A stretch of DNA of 64,000 nt, taken from assembly GCA_031316255.1 (NCBI GenBank), contig JALDQW010000001.1, forward strand, positions 992,001 through 1,056,000, given 5' to 3'. The notes under the pieces are model-generated. The model was not told where the DNA came from and did no database searches. It saw only the letters and a program-made list of their open reading frames with translations. A program made the position numbers and the translations under genes. This stretch comes from Nitrosomonas sp. (GTDB lineage: Bacteria; Pseudomonadota; Gammaproteobacteria; Burkholderiales; Nitrosomonadaceae). Below, piece by piece: positions 10,476-20,681 of the stretch; position 1 is the stretch's first letter; each line of letters starts with the position of its first letter.

Positions 10476-12250
10476 GATGCTATCGAATCACTGTCCAACT
10501 GTTTTTCTGCTTGAGACCAATGCTCAAGCAATAACTGCAGTGTTGTTCTGCCATTAAATTCGTTAATCTGCAATCGATAAACCGCATTGATCATATCGGG
10601 TAATGGCTCATTATGAAAAAACAGTATAGCGTCATAGCTCATACTGGAAGACACCTTGGTTCCAGCACAGTCCGGATCCATTTTTTTCAATTTCAATTTC
10701 AGATGCTTGTCACCCACGATACGTTGGTTCTCAACATAAAATGTCGCATTAAAAGCCGGCTGAGGAAACCCCTGTCCCCAGACTTGCCCGGTCAGGTGGC
10801 CCGCCAGTTCCATATTGATCTCAGAGTCCTCCAGATCGCCGTCTGTCTCAATCACGCGCGTCAAGTCCGCCTCGGTCAGCAATGATTGTACGGTTTCCTC
10901 AAATGCGTCACAAAATTTCTCAAAACCATCCGCATGGATCGTCAAGCCGGCGGCAGCGGCATGGCCGCCAAATTTCTGAATCAATCCCGGATAACGTTTG
11001 GAAACCAGATCCAGCGCATCGCGTAAATGAAAACCCTTGATGGAGCGTCCCGAGCCTTTCATTTCACCGTCATTACCCGGTGCAAAAATAATAACCGGAC
11101 GATGATATTTATCCTTGATACGCGATGCCAGAATGCCAATGACGCCCTGATGCCATTCATGATCAAACAAACAAATACTGAAAGCGGACCGGATTCGGTC
11201 ATTTTCCGCACTCAGTGTATTTTCCAGCTTGGATAACGCGCTGTCCTGCATATCCGACTCGATCTCACGGCGCTGAACATTGAGTGCATCCAGTTTCCGG
11301 GCAATCTCTTCAGCATAGGCCGCATCATCTGTAATCAGGCATTCAATCCCCAGTGACATGTCATCCAGGCGCCCGGCAGCATTCAACCGCGGCCCCAATA
11401 TAAAGCCCAAATCGTAGGTAGACGTTTGTTTCGGATTTCGGCGGGCGACCTTAAGCAGTGCATTGATCCCCGCACAGGCCACTCCTTTTTGAATGCGGCT
11501 CAAGCCTTGCTGTACCAGAATGCGGTTATTGTCATCAAGCCGGACAACATCCGCCACCGTGCCGAGTGCAACCAGATCCAGATAACTGGCAAGATTCGGT
11601 TCTTTTTTATCCAGAAAAGCACCCCGTTGACGAAGCGTTGCGCGCAGGGCCAGCATCAAGTAAAAAACCACACCGACACCGGCAATACATTTACTTGGAA
11701 ACGTGCAACCCGGCTGATTAGGATTGATAATCGCCGTCGCGTCAGGCAACTCATCGCCGGGCAAATGATGATCGGTAATCAATACGTCCATGCCCAACGC
11801 TTTTGCTGCTTGTACACCATCGATACTGGCAATGCCATTATCCACCGTAATCAGCACATCGGGCTGCTTTGTTGTATAGGCCAGTTGAACGATCTCTGGC
11901 GTCAGGCCATATCCATATTCGAAACGATTGGGCACCAGATAATCAACAACCGCGCCCATTTTGCGCAACACCCGCAGGCCAACTGCGCACGCTGTTGCGC
12001 CGTCGGAATCGTAATCAGCGACTATGAGCAAGCGTTTCCCGGCTTCGATTGCGTCGGCCAGCAGACTGGCCATGGAATTAATATGCTTGATGTGATCAAA
12101 GGGAATAAGACGAGCCAGCCCCGTCTCAAGCTGCTCAGGATTTTCAATGCCGCGCGCTGCATAGATGCGGGCCAGAACGGGTGGCAATCCACAACGGTGC
12201 AATGCATCAAAAGCTTTGGATTCAAATGTGCGTACGGTTATTTTAGGCAT
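10472..12250 (-). CDS. recJ: Single-stranded-DNA-specific exonuclease RecJ
   Basis: 592 residues, in the usual RecJ range. It carries the DHH-family motifs: DYDSDGATA (motif I), DNGIAS (II) and the DHH motif in LITDHHLPGDELPDATAIIN, then DHHA1 with GRSIKGFHLRDAL and KFGGHAAAAGLT, and a C-terminal OB domain. RecJ is a 5'-3' ssDNA exonuclease in RecFOR recombination and mismatch repair. The stop overlaps the start of the DUF4010 gene. Upstream, 71 bp separate it from the CorC-like gene. Confidence 0.97.
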   Translation of the reverse strand: MPKITVRTFESKAFDALHRCGLPPVLARIYAARGIENPEQLETGLARLIPFDHIKHINSMASLLADAIEAGKRLLIVADYDSDGATACAVGLRVLRKMGAVVDYLVPNRFEYGYGLTPEIVQLAYTTKQPDVLITVDNGIASIDGVQAAKALGMDVLITDHHLPGDELPDATAIINPNQPGCTFPSKCIAGVGVVFYLMLALRATLRQRGAFLDKKEPNLASYLDLVALGTVADVVRLDDNNRILVQQGLSRIQKGVACAGINALLKVARRNPKQTSTYDLGFILGPRLNAAGRLDDMSLGIECLITDDAAYAEEIARKLDALNVQRREIESDMQDSALSKLENTLSAENDRIRSAFSICLFDHEWHQGVIGILASRIKDKYHRPVIIFAPGNDGEMKGSGRSIKGFHLRDALDLVSKRYPGLIQKFGGHAAAAGLTIHADGFEKFCDAFEETVQSLLTEADLTRVIETDGDLEDSEINMELAGHLTGQVWGQGFPQPAFNATFYVENQRIVGDKHLKLKLKKMDPDCAGTKVSSSMSYDAILFFHNEPLPDMINAVYRLQINEFNGRTTLQLLLEHWSQAEKQLDSDSIAS

Positions 12251-12321
12251 TAGTCCTATTTTTACACAAAATCGGCAACGCTTACAGTCGTACGCACATC
12301 GCCAAATTGATGCGCCTTACT

Positions 12322-13161
12322 TCATTCCTCTGGTTCGCTGACTATTTTCTCGGCTTTCAGCATATATAATCTGCGGCTATCCGCACTTAATACCGTAAAT
12401 TTAAAATCATCAATAACGACCGATTCATTTCGAGTTGGTAGTCTGCCAAACTTGTTCAGCACCAGTCCGCCGACGGTGTCATAGTCATCATCGTTAAAAT
12501 TGGCGCCAGCAACTTCATTGAAATTATCAATTTCCGTGATCGCCTTTATTCGATAATGGTCCTCTTTTTCCAGCACAATATTATCTTCATCTTCATCGAA
12601 ATCATACTCGTCTTCTATTTCACCCACTATTTGCTCGAGTACATCTTCAATGGTGACAATCCCGGCCACGTCGCCATATTCATTCACGACGATCGCAATG
12701 TGATTGCGGTTCTTACGAAAATCCTTCAACAGCACATTGAGTTGTTTGGATTCAGGGATAAAAACAGCGGGACGCAACATAGACCGGATATTAAATTCTT
12801 CTTCTCCTGCATAATAACGCAACAGATCTTTCGCCAGCAAAATACCAATGACATTGTCTTCGCATCCTTCTGTTACCGGAAAGCGCGAATGCGCGGTTTC
12901 TATGACAAATGGGATAAATTTATCCGGTGTTTCGCTGATATCGATCACATCCATTTGAGAACGCGGGATCATGATATCGCGCGCCTGCATTTCAGATACC
13001 TGCATGACGCCTTCAATCATGCTGAGCGCATCCGAATCAAGCAGATTCCGTTCAAAAGCCGAGTGCAGTAACGTGATGAGTTGCTTTCGATCTTCCGGTT
13101 CGCGCGAGAGCATGTTACTGACACGCTCAAGCCAACCCGTTTTAGGCGAGGGATCGTCCAT
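12322..13161 (-). CDS. CorC/HlyC-family CBS-domain protein
   Basis: 279 residues. Two CBS domains: the first around QARDIMIPRSQMDVIDISE, the second around VNEYGDVAGIVTIEDVLEQI. A very acidic linker (EDEYDFDEDEDN) and a C-terminal CorC/HlyC transporter-associated domain (TVGGLVLNKFGRLP) follow. This is the soluble CorC form, linked to magnesium/cobalt homeostasis. It sits downstream of ybeY with a 51-bp gap, matching the common proteobacterial miaB-phoH-ybeY-corC order; lnt, often next, is absent here. Confidence 0.92.
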   Translation of the reverse strand: MDDPSPKTGWLERVSNMLSREPEDRKQLITLLHSAFERNLLDSDALSMIEGVMQVSEMQARDIMIPRSQMDVIDISETPDKFIPFVIETAHSRFPVTEGCEDNVIGILLAKDLLRYYAGEEEFNIRSMLRPAVFIPESKQLNVLLKDFRKNRNHIAIVVNEYGDVAGIVTIEDVLEQIVGEIEDEYDFDEDEDNIVLEKEDHYRIKAITEIDNFNEVAGANFNDDDYDTVGGLVLNKFGRLPTRNESVVIDDFKFTVLSADSRRLYMLKAEKIVSEPEE

Positions 13162-13212
13162 ATACTGGTTTAATTTGATTGATAAAGTACATATAAAAAA
13201 GGATAAAATGCA

Positions 13213-13692
13213 TTATTCTGATGGCGCTACCGCAGATGACTCTGCATAGGGGTCTTGAATACCAAAGCGGGCCAGAATGCTGGTTTCCATTTTTTCCATA
13301 ATCAGCGCATCATCATTTTCGATATGATCGTAGCCCTGCAGGTGCAAAACGCCATGAACGGTCAGATGTGCATAATGCGCCATCAGCGGTTTATGCTGCT
13401 GCTGCGCTTCTTTTTTTACCACGTCTGCGCATAACACAATGTCGCCGGACAATGGATCGGTGTCATCGTAGACAAAGGTCAACACATTGGTCGCATAATC
13501 TTTACCGCGATAACTCTGATTCAAGGCGCGTCCTTCAGCCGTATCCACGATGCGAATCACAATTTCGGCATCCTGCGCATCCTCCCCCAGCGCCGATCTA
13601 ACCCAGCGTCTGAATTGCGGACGCACTGGCAATTCCGCCATATCCGAATCATTGGTTGCATATTGCACAGCGAGTTTGAAAGATTTCACCAT
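13213..13692 (-). CDS. ybeY: Endoribonuclease YbeY, 16S rRNA maturation
   Basis: 159 residues. The zinc motif H-x3-H-x5-H is clear in HLTVHGVLHLQGYDHI, and the upstream motif NQSYRGKDYATNVLTFVYD is characteristic. YbeY is a single-strand endoribonuclease needed for 16S rRNA 3'-end processing and ribosome quality control. ATG 13692; an internal Met (residue 18) is a less likely start. It lies 35 bp downstream of phoH in the miaB-phoH-ybeY-corC operon. Confidence 0.95.
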   Translation of the reverse strand: MVKSFKLAVQYATNDSDMAELPVRPQFRRWVRSALGEDAQDAEIVIRIVDTAEGRALNQSYRGKDYATNVLTFVYDDTDPLSGDIVLCADVVKKEAQQQHKPLMAHYAHLTVHGVLHLQGYDHIENDDALIMEKMETSILARFGIQDPYAESSAVAPSE

Positions 13693-13727
13693 ATCCTGTT
13701 CAGGATTAAAACAATCTGCACAGAAAG

Positions 13728-14777
13728 CTATTCAGCATCCTGTTCCTGTTGGTCATGTTTTTCATAGGCATCTACAATGCGCTGAACCAGCGGATGCCTG
13801 ACCACATCTTCAGAGCCAAAATGGGTAAACGCAATACCCCGTATGTTTTTTAGCACCTGCTTGACTTCGGTCAGGCCGCTTTTTTGATGCTTCGGCAAAT
13901 CAATCTGGGTAATATCGCCTGTAACCACGGCCTTTGAACCGAACCCAATACGTGTCAGAAACATTTTCATTTGTTCCGGCGTGGTATTCTGCGCCTCATC
14001 CAGAATAATAAATGACTGATTCAGCGTTCGGCCACGCATAAATGCCAGTGGCGCGATTTCTATGACCTGACGGTCGAACTGTTTACTGGTTTTATCGAAT
14101 CCCATTAAATCGTACAGCGCATCGTAGAGCGGACGCAGATAAGGATCCACTTTCTGTGTCAGATCGCCCGGCAGAAAACCCAGCCGTTCGCCAGCCTCTA
14201 CCGCAGGTCTTACCAGTATCAGACGCGTCACCAGTTCCCGCTCCAAGGCATCAACTGCGCTGGCAACAGCCAGATAGGTTTTTCCGGTGCCTGCCGGACC
14301 GATGGCAAATGTAATGTCGTGATTCTGGATTTGGTGCAGATACTGTGTCTGGCGTTGTGTACGGCCGTACAAATTGGCGCGACGCGTCATCAGCAACGGA
14401 GAAGCATCTTCCGTTGCAAACACTTCTTCATCGGTTTGTTCAAGCGGTTTTTTTGGAACTTTGGCCTCAATGAGTCCGAGTTGAATCTGTTCCAGACTCA
14501 AATGATGGCGCGACTGGTTATAGAATCGTCTTAAGACCTGCGCGGCAAGCTGTGTCTGATTAAATTCGCCATGCACACTGAAATGTTCACCGCGTCGGGA
14601 TATGGTAACATCGAGTGCTGTTTCAACCTGTTTCAGGTTTTCATCAAGTGCACCGCACAAATTTGCCAGTCGTTGATTATCTGCAGGTGTAAATGAAATC
14701 TCTATTGGTTTGGGTTTCAATGTTGAATGTTGCTGTTTAGATAACTTGATTTTGTCAGCAGGAGGCAAACTTTGCAA
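13728..14777 (-). CDS. PhoH-like ATPase
   Basis: About 349 residues. The Walker A motif is GPAGTGKTYLAVA, the Walker B motif SFIILDEAQNTTPEQMK, and there is an N-terminal KH-like region (about 30-100). PhoH proteins are cytosolic P-loop NTPases that associate with YbeY, suggested to have RNA-related or helicase activity. No ATG is available in frame near the 5' end: an in-frame TAA lies just upstream, so translation should begin at TTG 14777 or the next TTG. The gene starts 15 bp after miaB ends. Start uncertain, identity firm. Confidence 0.92.
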   Translation of the reverse strand: MQSLPPADKIKLSKQQHSTLKPKPIEISFTPADNQRLANLCGALDENLKQVETALDVTISRRGEHFSVHGEFNQTQLAAQVLRRFYNQSRHHLSLEQIQLGLIEAKVPKKPLEQTDEEVFATEDASPLLMTRRANLYGRTQRQTQYLHQIQNHDITFAIGPAGTGKTYLAVASAVDALERELVTRLILVRPAVEAGERLGFLPGDLTQKVDPYLRPLYDALYDLMGFDKTSKQFDRQVIEIAPLAFMRGRTLNQSFIILDEAQNTTPEQMKMFLTRIGFGSKAVVTGDITQIDLPKHQKSGLTEVKQVLKNIRGIAFTHFGSEDVVRHPLVQRIVDAYEKHDQQEQDAE

Positions 14778-14792
14778 GCAAAATACATGTTT

Positions 14793-16121
14793 TTATACAT
14801 CGGTTATTTCACCGCGCAGTGAGTGTGGCAGTGCATCGGTAATCTGCACATTAATAAAACGGCCGATCAAACCCTTATCCCCGGCGAAATTGACGACACG
14901 ATTATTATCGGTACGGCCAAAAATCTCATCCGCATTTTTCCTGGAAATGCCTTCTACCAGAATACGCTGCCGACTGCCAATCATATGCTGACTGATTTTG
15001 CGTGATTGCTGATTAATTTGCGCTTGCAGGCGTTGCAGTCTTTCAAGCTTGACAGCATGCGGCGTATCATCAGGCAGATCGGCCGCCGGCGTGCCGGGGC
15101 GGGCGCTGTAAATGAAGCTGAAGGAATCGTCGAAATTCACTTCTTCCACGAGCTTCATGGTCGCCTCGAAATCAGCTTCTGTCTCTCCCGGAAAGCCGAC
15201 GATAAAATCGGACGACAGGGAAATTTCCGGACGTATGGCTTTTAACCGGCGAATAATCGATTTATATTCCAGCACGCTGTAACCGCGTTTCATCGCAGCC
15301 AGAACACGGTCTGACCCCGATTGCACCGGCAAATGCAAGTGGCTGACAAGCTTGGGTAAATCACCATAAGCTGCGATCAATCGCGCAGTGAATTCTTTCG
15401 GGTGCGACGTGGTATAACGGATGCGTTCAATACCCGGTATATCGTGAATGCATTCGATCAGCAACGCAAAATCTGCAATTTCACCATCATCCATGACACC
15501 GAGATACGCATTGACATTCTGCCCGAGCAAGGTAATTTCTTTGACCCCCTGATCGGCGAGCACCGCAATGTCGGTTAATACATCGACCAATGGTCTGGAG
15601 ACTTCCTCGCCACGCGTATAAGGCACCACACAAAAGCTGCAGTATTTGCTGCACCCCTCCATAATGGACACAAAAGCGGTTGCCCCTTCTGTGCGCGCGG
15701 GCGGCAAGTGATCGAATTTTTCAATTTCCGGAAATGTGATATCGACCTGCGATTTCCCGGTCGTTTTGCGTTTTTCAATCAGTTGTGGCAATCGGTGCAG
15801 AGTTTGCGGGCCAAAAACGATATCGACAAACGGTGCTCTGCTCACAATCGCCTTGCCTTCCTGGCTGGCGACACAACCCCCCACGCCAATTAATAGATTT
15901 GGATTTGACGCCTTCAGATGTTTGACGCGCCCGAGATCATGAAACACTTTTTCCTGTGCTTTTTCACGCACAGAACAGGTATTAAACAGGATAACATCCG
16001 CTTGCGCCGGATCATCGGTCTGTTCCATGCCATGCGCAGCATGCAATACGTCGGCCATTTTGGCCGAATCATATTCGTTCATCTGGCAGCCAAACGTTTT
16101 AATATAAAGCTTGTTACTCAC
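14793..16121 (-). CDS. miaB: tRNA-2-methylthio-N6-dimethylallyladenosine synthase MiaB
   Basis: 442 residues. The UPF0004/MTTase domain begins [19 protein letters not shown], with three cysteines ligating the auxiliary 4Fe-4S cluster. The radical-SAM domain has [19 protein letters not shown] (CxxxCxxC). A C-terminal TRAM domain binds tRNA. It adds the 2-methylthio group to i6A37 of tRNAs reading UNN codons. Start is GTG at 16121, overlapping the stop of the upstream gene (GTGA), so the two are coupled. No defects seen. Confidence 0.97.
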   Translation of the reverse strand: MSNKLYIKTFGCQMNEYDSAKMADVLHAAHGMEQTDDPAQADVILFNTCSVREKAQEKVFHDLGRVKHLKASNPNLLIGVGGCVASQEGKAIVSRAPFVDIVFGPQTLHRLPQLIEKRKTTGKSQVDITFPEIEKFDHLPPARTEGATAFVSIMEGCSKYCSFCVVPYTRGEEVSRPLVDVLTDIAVLADQGVKEITLLGQNVNAYLGVMDDGEIADFALLIECIHDIPGIERIRYTTSHPKEFTARLIAAYGDLPKLVSHLHLPVQSGSDRVLAAMKRGYSVLEYKSIIRRLKAIRPEISLSSDFIVGFPGETEADFEATMKLVEEVNFDDSFSFIYSARPGTPAADLPDDTPHAVKLERLQRLQAQINQQSRKISQHMIGSRQRILVEGISRKNADEIFGRTDNNRVVNFAGDKGLIGRFINVQITDALPHSLRGEITDV

Positions 16122-16501
16122 TGAAAGAATGGAATTGAGAATTTTTTTTGTGGACTCTGTTTTTTAAGCTGCTTTTCTTCCTCTTTGGCCAGCTGTATTT
16201 CTTCCGGTGTCAGAAACCAGATACGATGCAAAAATCCCATATTATCAACCTGGTAGCGGATGTGACCTTTTTGTGTCAGCATTGTCGGCATGACCAGCAG
16301 ATTATTGGTATCCCTGATTTGACCACCGACGCCCATCACCATTGTTTTTTTGTCGATTTTAAATTCAGGATACGAATAAGATTTAAGTTTGCCAAACTTG
16401 CTGTCTATCGGAAAATTCCTGATCATCTGCGCGTAGCCATGACTAACCATACACGCCAATATGATCATGGTTATGCACTGAAGCACCCGCTTTTTGTTCA
16501 T
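16118..16501 (-). CDS. Small exported protein upstream of miaB
   Basis: 127 residues from ATG 16501. The start [20 protein letters not shown] plus HGYAQ is a signal peptide; the frame is open to 16555 but that extension would mask it. The mature part ([37 protein letters not shown], a charged [10 protein letters not shown] tail) has no motif I recognise. [15 protein letters not shown] suggests a small beta domain. Its stop overlaps the GTG of miaB, so the transcript probably continues into miaB, but no functional link is implied. Confidence 0.7.
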   Translation of the reverse strand: MNKKRVLQCITMIILACMVSHGYAQMIRNFPIDSKFGKLKSYSYPEFKIDKKTMVMGVGGQIRDTNNLLVMPTMLTQKGHIRYQVDNMGFLHRIWFLTPEEIQLAKEEEKQLKKQSPQKKFSIPFFQ

Positions 16502-16564
16502 TCTATTCAGAACATTCAACTCAAGGCTATTCAAATAAAAAACAACACCAGACAAACGTAAAGA

Positions 16565-16640
16565 TGGTGGCGAATCAGGGATTTGAACCCCGGACCAACG
16601 GATTATGATTCCGCTGCTCTAACCACTGAGCTAATTCGCC
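16565..16640 (-). tRNA. tRNA with CAU anticodon (Met, elongator type; Ile2 not excluded)
   Basis: 76 nt folding as a full cloverleaf: acceptor GGCGAAT/ATTCGCC, D-stem GCTC/GAGC, anticodon stem GCGGA/TCCGT around loop ATCATAA (anticodon CAT), T-arm CGGGG-TTCAAAT-CCCTG, discriminator A and an encoded CCA (16567-16565). It is not the initiator, since the first acceptor pair (G-C) is matched. CAU tRNAs may be Met elongator or lysidine-modified Ile2; the arms resemble both, and I favour Met. Confidence 0.93.
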
Positions 16641-16802
16641 ACACGGAAAGACAAGAGGCAGCATTTTGCCCTTGAGACGTTGGCTTGTCAAGATCAAAGA
16701 CGTGGATTGACAAGGGCTTATCTGCTACGTATTTCAAATCCAACAATTTTTTACACACCTGATTAGTGCTCATCCTGCCAGCATTGGTTCCTTATTGGAT
16801 CT

Positions 16803-18614
16803 TCAAGCAGCCGCACGCGAAGCACGTTTGCGCTCATGCTCGAGCAGCAGTTTTTTGCGGATACGGATGGTTTTCGGCGTAATTTCAACCAGTTCATCAT
16901 CGGCGATAAATTCGATCGCCGATTCCAGCGTCAACTGTATCGGCGGGGTCAGCACTACGGCTTCATCGGTACCCGACGCACGGAAATTGGTCAACTGCTT
17001 GCCCTTGATCGGGTTAACCACCAGATCGTTATCGCGGCTGTGTATGCCGATCACCATGCCTTCATAAAGTCGGTCTCCCGGACTGACAAACATGCGTCCG
17101 CGTTCCTGCAGTTTCCACAACGCATACGCCACCGCTTCACCATGCTCGCCCGAAATCAGTACGCCGTTTCTGCGCGGCGGAATGTCCGAGCGTATTGGCG
17201 CAAACTCATCAAACACGTGGCTGATCAGGCCGGTGCCGCGCGTCATGGTCATGAATTCCGACTGGAAGCCGATCAGGCCACGCGCCGGAATACGATAATC
17301 CAGACGCACGCGCCCTTTGCCATCAGAAACCATATCCTGCAACTCGCCGCGCCGTTCACCCAGCGCTTCCATCACGCCGCCCTGACTGGATTCCTCCACA
17401 TCAACCGTGAGCATTTCAAACGGCTCGCATTTGACGCCGTCAATCTCGCGCACCACCACCCTCGGGCGCGATACTGCAAGTTCATAACCTTCCCGGCGCA
17501 TATTTTCCAGCAGAATCGTCAGATGCAGTTCGCCGCGGCCTGAAACCAGAAACGCATCGGTGTCGCCGGTTTCTTCCATACGCATGGCGACATTGGTCAG
17601 CAACTCCTTTTCCAGCCGTTCGCGCAACTGACGGCTGGTGACAAACTTGCCTTCCTGTCCAGCAAACGGCGAGGTATTGACCTGAAATGTCATCGATATG
17701 GTCGGTTCGTCAACCATACTGATCGGCAAGGCTTCAGGATTATCAACGTCTGCAACTGTTGTGCCGATACTGAGCTCTTCAATTCCGTTGATCGACACAA
17801 TATCGCCAGCCAGCGCCTCAGCCACCTGTTCGCGTTCAAGGCCACGGAAACACAGCACCTGATTCACTTTTTTTCGAGCCACCTTATCACCCGTCATCAC
17901 CATAACTTCCTGACCGGGTTTCAACCGCCCACGCCGGATACGGCCGATGCCGATGCGCCCGACAAAACTCGAATAATCCAGCGTGCTGATCTGTAACTGC
18001 AACGGTTCATCGGGGTTGCCTTCAGGCGCCTTGACATGCTCGATAATGGCCTCGAACAATGGACGCATATTCTCGCCCGGTTGCGTGTAATCCAGAGAAG
18101 CATAGCCATTCAACGCCGATGCATACACCACTGGAAAATCGAGCTGCGCATCACTCGCGCCAAGTTTGTCGAACAGATCGAATGTCTGGTCAATGACCCA
18201 ATCCGGGCGCGCGCCCGGCCGGTCGACCTTGTTCACCACCACAATCGGATTCAATCCCAACGCCAGCGCTTTTTTGGTGACAAACCGCGTCTGCGGCATC
18301 GGCCCTTCCACCGCATCGACCAGCAGCAATACGCCATCGACCATCGACAAAACCCGCTCGACTTCCCCACCAAAATCCGCATGCCCCGGCGTATCGACGA
18401 TATTGATATGAACGCCTTCGTAATCAATCGCGCAGTTCTTGGACAAAATTGTGATGCCGCGCTCACGTTCGATATCGTTTGAATCCATGATGCGCTCCGA
18501 AACCTGCTGATGCGCGGCAAAAGTCCCCGCCTGGTGCAACAACTTGTCAACCAGCGTGGTTTTGCCATGATCTACGTGGGCAATAATCGCGATATTACGG
18601 ATAGGGCGGGACAT
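16803..18614 (-). CDS. typA: Ribosome-associated GTPase TypA/BipA
   Basis: 603 residues from ATG 18614 ([20 protein letters not shown]); five more codons to 18629 are open upstream. G1 motif AHVDHGKT, G2 region with RGITI, G3 [11 protein letters not shown]4 NKVDRP. EF-G-like domains follow and the C-terminal TypA-specific domain ends in basic residues. TypA is a translational GTPase acting on the ribosome in 50S assembly, cold adaptation and stress. It stands alone. No defects seen. Confidence 0.97.
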   Translation of the reverse strand: MSRPIRNIAIIAHVDHGKTTLVDKLLHQAGTFAAHQQVSERIMDSNDIERERGITILSKNCAIDYEGVHINIVDTPGHADFGGEVERVLSMVDGVLLLVDAVEGPMPQTRFVTKKALALGLNPIVVVNKVDRPGARPDWVIDQTFDLFDKLGASDAQLDFPVVYASALNGYASLDYTQPGENMRPLFEAIIEHVKAPEGNPDEPLQLQISTLDYSSFVGRIGIGRIRRGRLKPGQEVMVMTGDKVARKKVNQVLCFRGLEREQVAEALAGDIVSINGIEELSIGTTVADVDNPEALPISMVDEPTISMTFQVNTSPFAGQEGKFVTSRQLRERLEKELLTNVAMRMEETGDTDAFLVSGRGELHLTILLENMRREGYELAVSRPRVVVREIDGVKCEPFEMLTVDVEESSQGGVMEALGERRGELQDMVSDGKGRVRLDYRIPARGLIGFQSEFMTMTRGTGLISHVFDEFAPIRSDIPPRRNGVLISGEHGEAVAYALWKLQERGRMFVSPGDRLYEGMVIGIHSRDNDLVVNPIKGKQLTNFRASGTDEAVVLTPPIQLTLESAIEFIADDELVEITPKTIRIRKKLLLEHERKRASRAAA

Positions 18615-18831
18615 AAAAAAATTCCTCAAAATATACAGTTACAGACACTCAACAGGGGCAGCATTATATCAGTCAATGATTGACAAGGCTAATGTGCAAA
18701 AAGGCATTGTTTTTGGTACAAATCGGGAGATGGGGGTTTTGGTGGGGAAAATAAGCGACGCAGTTGTAACAACACTTGATTGGATGTTGAGGACTAATAC
18801 GCACCAAGTATTTATTTTAAATACCGGGAGT

Positions 18832-18861
18832 TTGAGTATAATAAATTTTGTACTTGATAAT
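18832..18861 (+). promoter_or_regulatory. Sigma-70-like promoter of the hicB relic
   Basis: TTGAGT (18832-18837), an 18-bp spacer and GATAAT (18856-18861) precede an AAAGGAA ribosome site (18873-18879) and ATG 18885. The expression signals of the broken hicB gene look intact. Confidence 0.5.
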
Positions 18862-18884
18862 GATAGTTAAGTAAAGGAATTTTC

Positions 18885-19067
18885 ATGATGAAGGCAGAAT
18901 TTACAGCAATTATCGAAATCGCTCCGGAAGGCGGTTATTAGGCTATCTGTCCCGAAATTCCCGGCGCTAATGGGCAAGGTGAGTCCGTTGAAGAAACAAA
19001 AAACAATTTAAAAGAAGAACTGATTCTAGAGGATCGGCAAGATGACATCATGCGCGGGTTAATCTGA
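18885..19067 (+). pseudogene. HicB-family antitoxin, broken by TAG
   Basis: From ATG 18885 the frame reads MMKAEFTAIIEIAPEGGY, then TAG (18939-18941), then continues in frame AICPEIPGANGQGESVEETK NNLKEELILEDRQDDIMRGLI and TGA at 19065-19067. This is the short HicB (UPF0150) antitoxin fold; GGY-stop-AICPEIPGANGQG matches the usual GGYWAICPEIPGANGQG, so the stop probably replaced a Trp codon. Two residues of the usual LKEAIELILEDR appear missing. HicB normally neutralises the HicA mRNA interferase. No intact hicA is adjacent, so the module appears dead. Confidence 0.8.
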
Positions 19068-19287
19068 AGACGCCATTTAGAAAAAATTTGGATGTTGTTT
19101 GGAAGAGTAGCGGAATCCCTTTCGGTACGTCCCGCTGCTACTCTCCCATTGCAACATACGCCAAAACGCGCACACACAAATACGCGAAGAGCATCAACCA
19201 AGAAACGCACCGGAAGCTCATAATAGGGTTATCCGGCTGACTCTTGAAGGACGGGGGAGTAGGTTTTGTTTCAGCGATCAACTGGGG
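19068..19287 (+). other. Possible decayed hicA remnant and inverted repeat
   Basis: Directly after the hicB relic, a frame starting RRHLEK resembles the N-terminus of HicA (KRRDLEKHL-type), and a downstream run of His/Arg/Thr codons could be the decayed PRHTEI region. No continuous HicA reading exists. GAGTAGCGG (about 19104) and CCGCTGCTACTC (about 19130) form an imperfect inverted repeat. This is a weak assignment. Confidence 0.25.
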
Positions 19288-20193
19288 TTATTGGGTATGG
19301 AGATCATTGAACAGTATCATAATTTCACTTGGATATAACCCATCTCGAGCGCCTGTTAAATCGCCAAAACTATTCCAACCAAACCCTATAAACGCACCAA
19401 TGTCAAAATTGTGCTGTAAGTAGAAATCTCGATAACCTAGAATTTGGGTTACTGCTTCATTCCAATCGGCTAAGCCCCCCATTCCTATGGCAACACCTGG
19501 AACTAATGCTAATTTTGCGTCACTATTGTTCAAGTGCATTTGCTCAACAACAAATTTAATATAATTTACTTGTGGCAGTCTGGGCACGCCAAACTGCCCC
19601 CCACAACCATCTACCGGTCCATAGCATATCGAACCAATAAAATCCGCTGTATAAACCATTCCTAGCTTACCTTGCTCAGCGTACTGGTAATAAACCTCTG
19701 TGTGTGCTTCGGTATGTGCCACCTTGATACCATAGCTTTGTATTTCTGTTGCTATCTGTGTCAGATTTCTTAAAGTCTCTGGGAAGCCCTGAGCTACATC
19801 TTTACATGCTAACTGATTTCCTGCCCAACACGCTCTTCTAATGACCCACAGCGGTTCATCAAAAAAAACAATTACATCCATTGTATGCCCGCTCTTAGCT
19901 ATTGCTTCAAGCAAAAACCTTGTATCCTCATATACAAATCCCTTTTCATCCTGCCAGAAAAAAGCTTGAACAGAAAAAACAGCGTGGGACCTATTATTTA
20001 TTTCTATCAGATGCTCAGTGATGTCCGCCACACTTTTCGGGTAAAACGATACTGTATTGCCGATATCTACCCCCTCTTCAATGTACTCTTTTCCAACGAT
20101 ATGCACTCCTACATAATCTGCCCTGGAAGGGGTGGAAAAAAACAAGGACATTACTAAGCTTACTAGTACTAAAGAAACTACTATACCTTCCAT
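19288..20193 (-). CDS. Exported protein of unknown function
   Basis: 301 residues from ATG 20193: signal peptide MEGIVVSLVLVSLVMSLFFS with cleavage near SRA-D. The rest alternates hydrophobic strands and helices (VIVFFDEPLWVIRRACWAGN, KVAHTEAHTEVYYQYAEQGK, FDIGAFIGFGWNSFGDL), suggesting a TIM-barrel-like fold, though I recognise no family. Six cysteines include CYGPVDGCGG. The frame is open for 81 more codons; an ATG at 20403 has an excellent AGGAG site, but would place the signal peptide internally. Either an upstream extension was fused, or the true start is 20193. Confidence 0.6.
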   Translation of the reverse strand: MEGIVVSLVLVSLVMSLFFSTPSRADYVGVHIVGKEYIEEGVDIGNTVSFYPKSVADITEHLIEINNRSHAVFSVQAFFWQDEKGFVYEDTRFLLEAIAKSGHTMDVIVFFDEPLWVIRRACWAGNQLACKDVAQGFPETLRNLTQIATEIQSYGIKVAHTEAHTEVYYQYAEQGKLGMVYTADFIGSICYGPVDGCGGQFGVPRLPQVNYIKFVVEQMHLNNSDAKLALVPGVAIGMGGLADWNEAVTQILGYRDFYLQHNFDIGAFIGFGWNSFGDLTGARDGLYPSEIMILFNDLHTQ

Positions 20194-20681
20194 CTTATTC
20201 CCGCTGCTGCTCAGCAATAAATGAAAATTGCTGCATAGTATTCTGGGTCCGGTGATTTCCTCAGGAGTTAAGCGCCCGATCATTTCTGTTGGACAGCAAA
20301 CAACAGCTGACGCTTGCGCAAAACAATTTTCATCGCATCTGTCATTACTGCGTACCGTATATGAAAACGCATTAGATGTTTGCTGTACGGCAATCACAAG
20401 CATGATATAGCTCCTATGACAATGATTTTGAATCAAAATTTACCAGTCTTGTTAGCTGATAGAGCATAATCCGATTAATATCATTCCTGTTATCCGGATT
20501 TATTACAGCGATCCAATAGCTATACTTCTTTTTGGGGCTATTTGCTCGGTTTGACTAAAACTGACTAAGTCATAGGCTACAACCAATTAAATTGTAAAGA
20601 TGTGGAAAAATTCACAAACAAATCCTAAGAAAGACTCATACTTGATTTGTCACCAGTAATTCAACCCTGATCAGTATCGGT

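Noticed and set aside
11426..12253. Long plus-strand open frame of 275 codons
   Set aside because: It is antisense to recJ, which has full family motifs; the frame's composition is a shadow.
16565..16640. Initiator tRNA-fMet
   Set aside because: The first acceptor pair is a matched G-C, unlike the mismatched initiator; elongator Met (or Ile2) fits better.
16836..17543. Plus-strand open frame of 235 codons
   Set aside because: Antisense to typA, lacking any recognisable domain.
18676..18870. Plus-strand 64-codon frame before the hicB relic
   Set aside because: No ribosome site or similarity, and it overlaps the proposed promoter; not a HicA.
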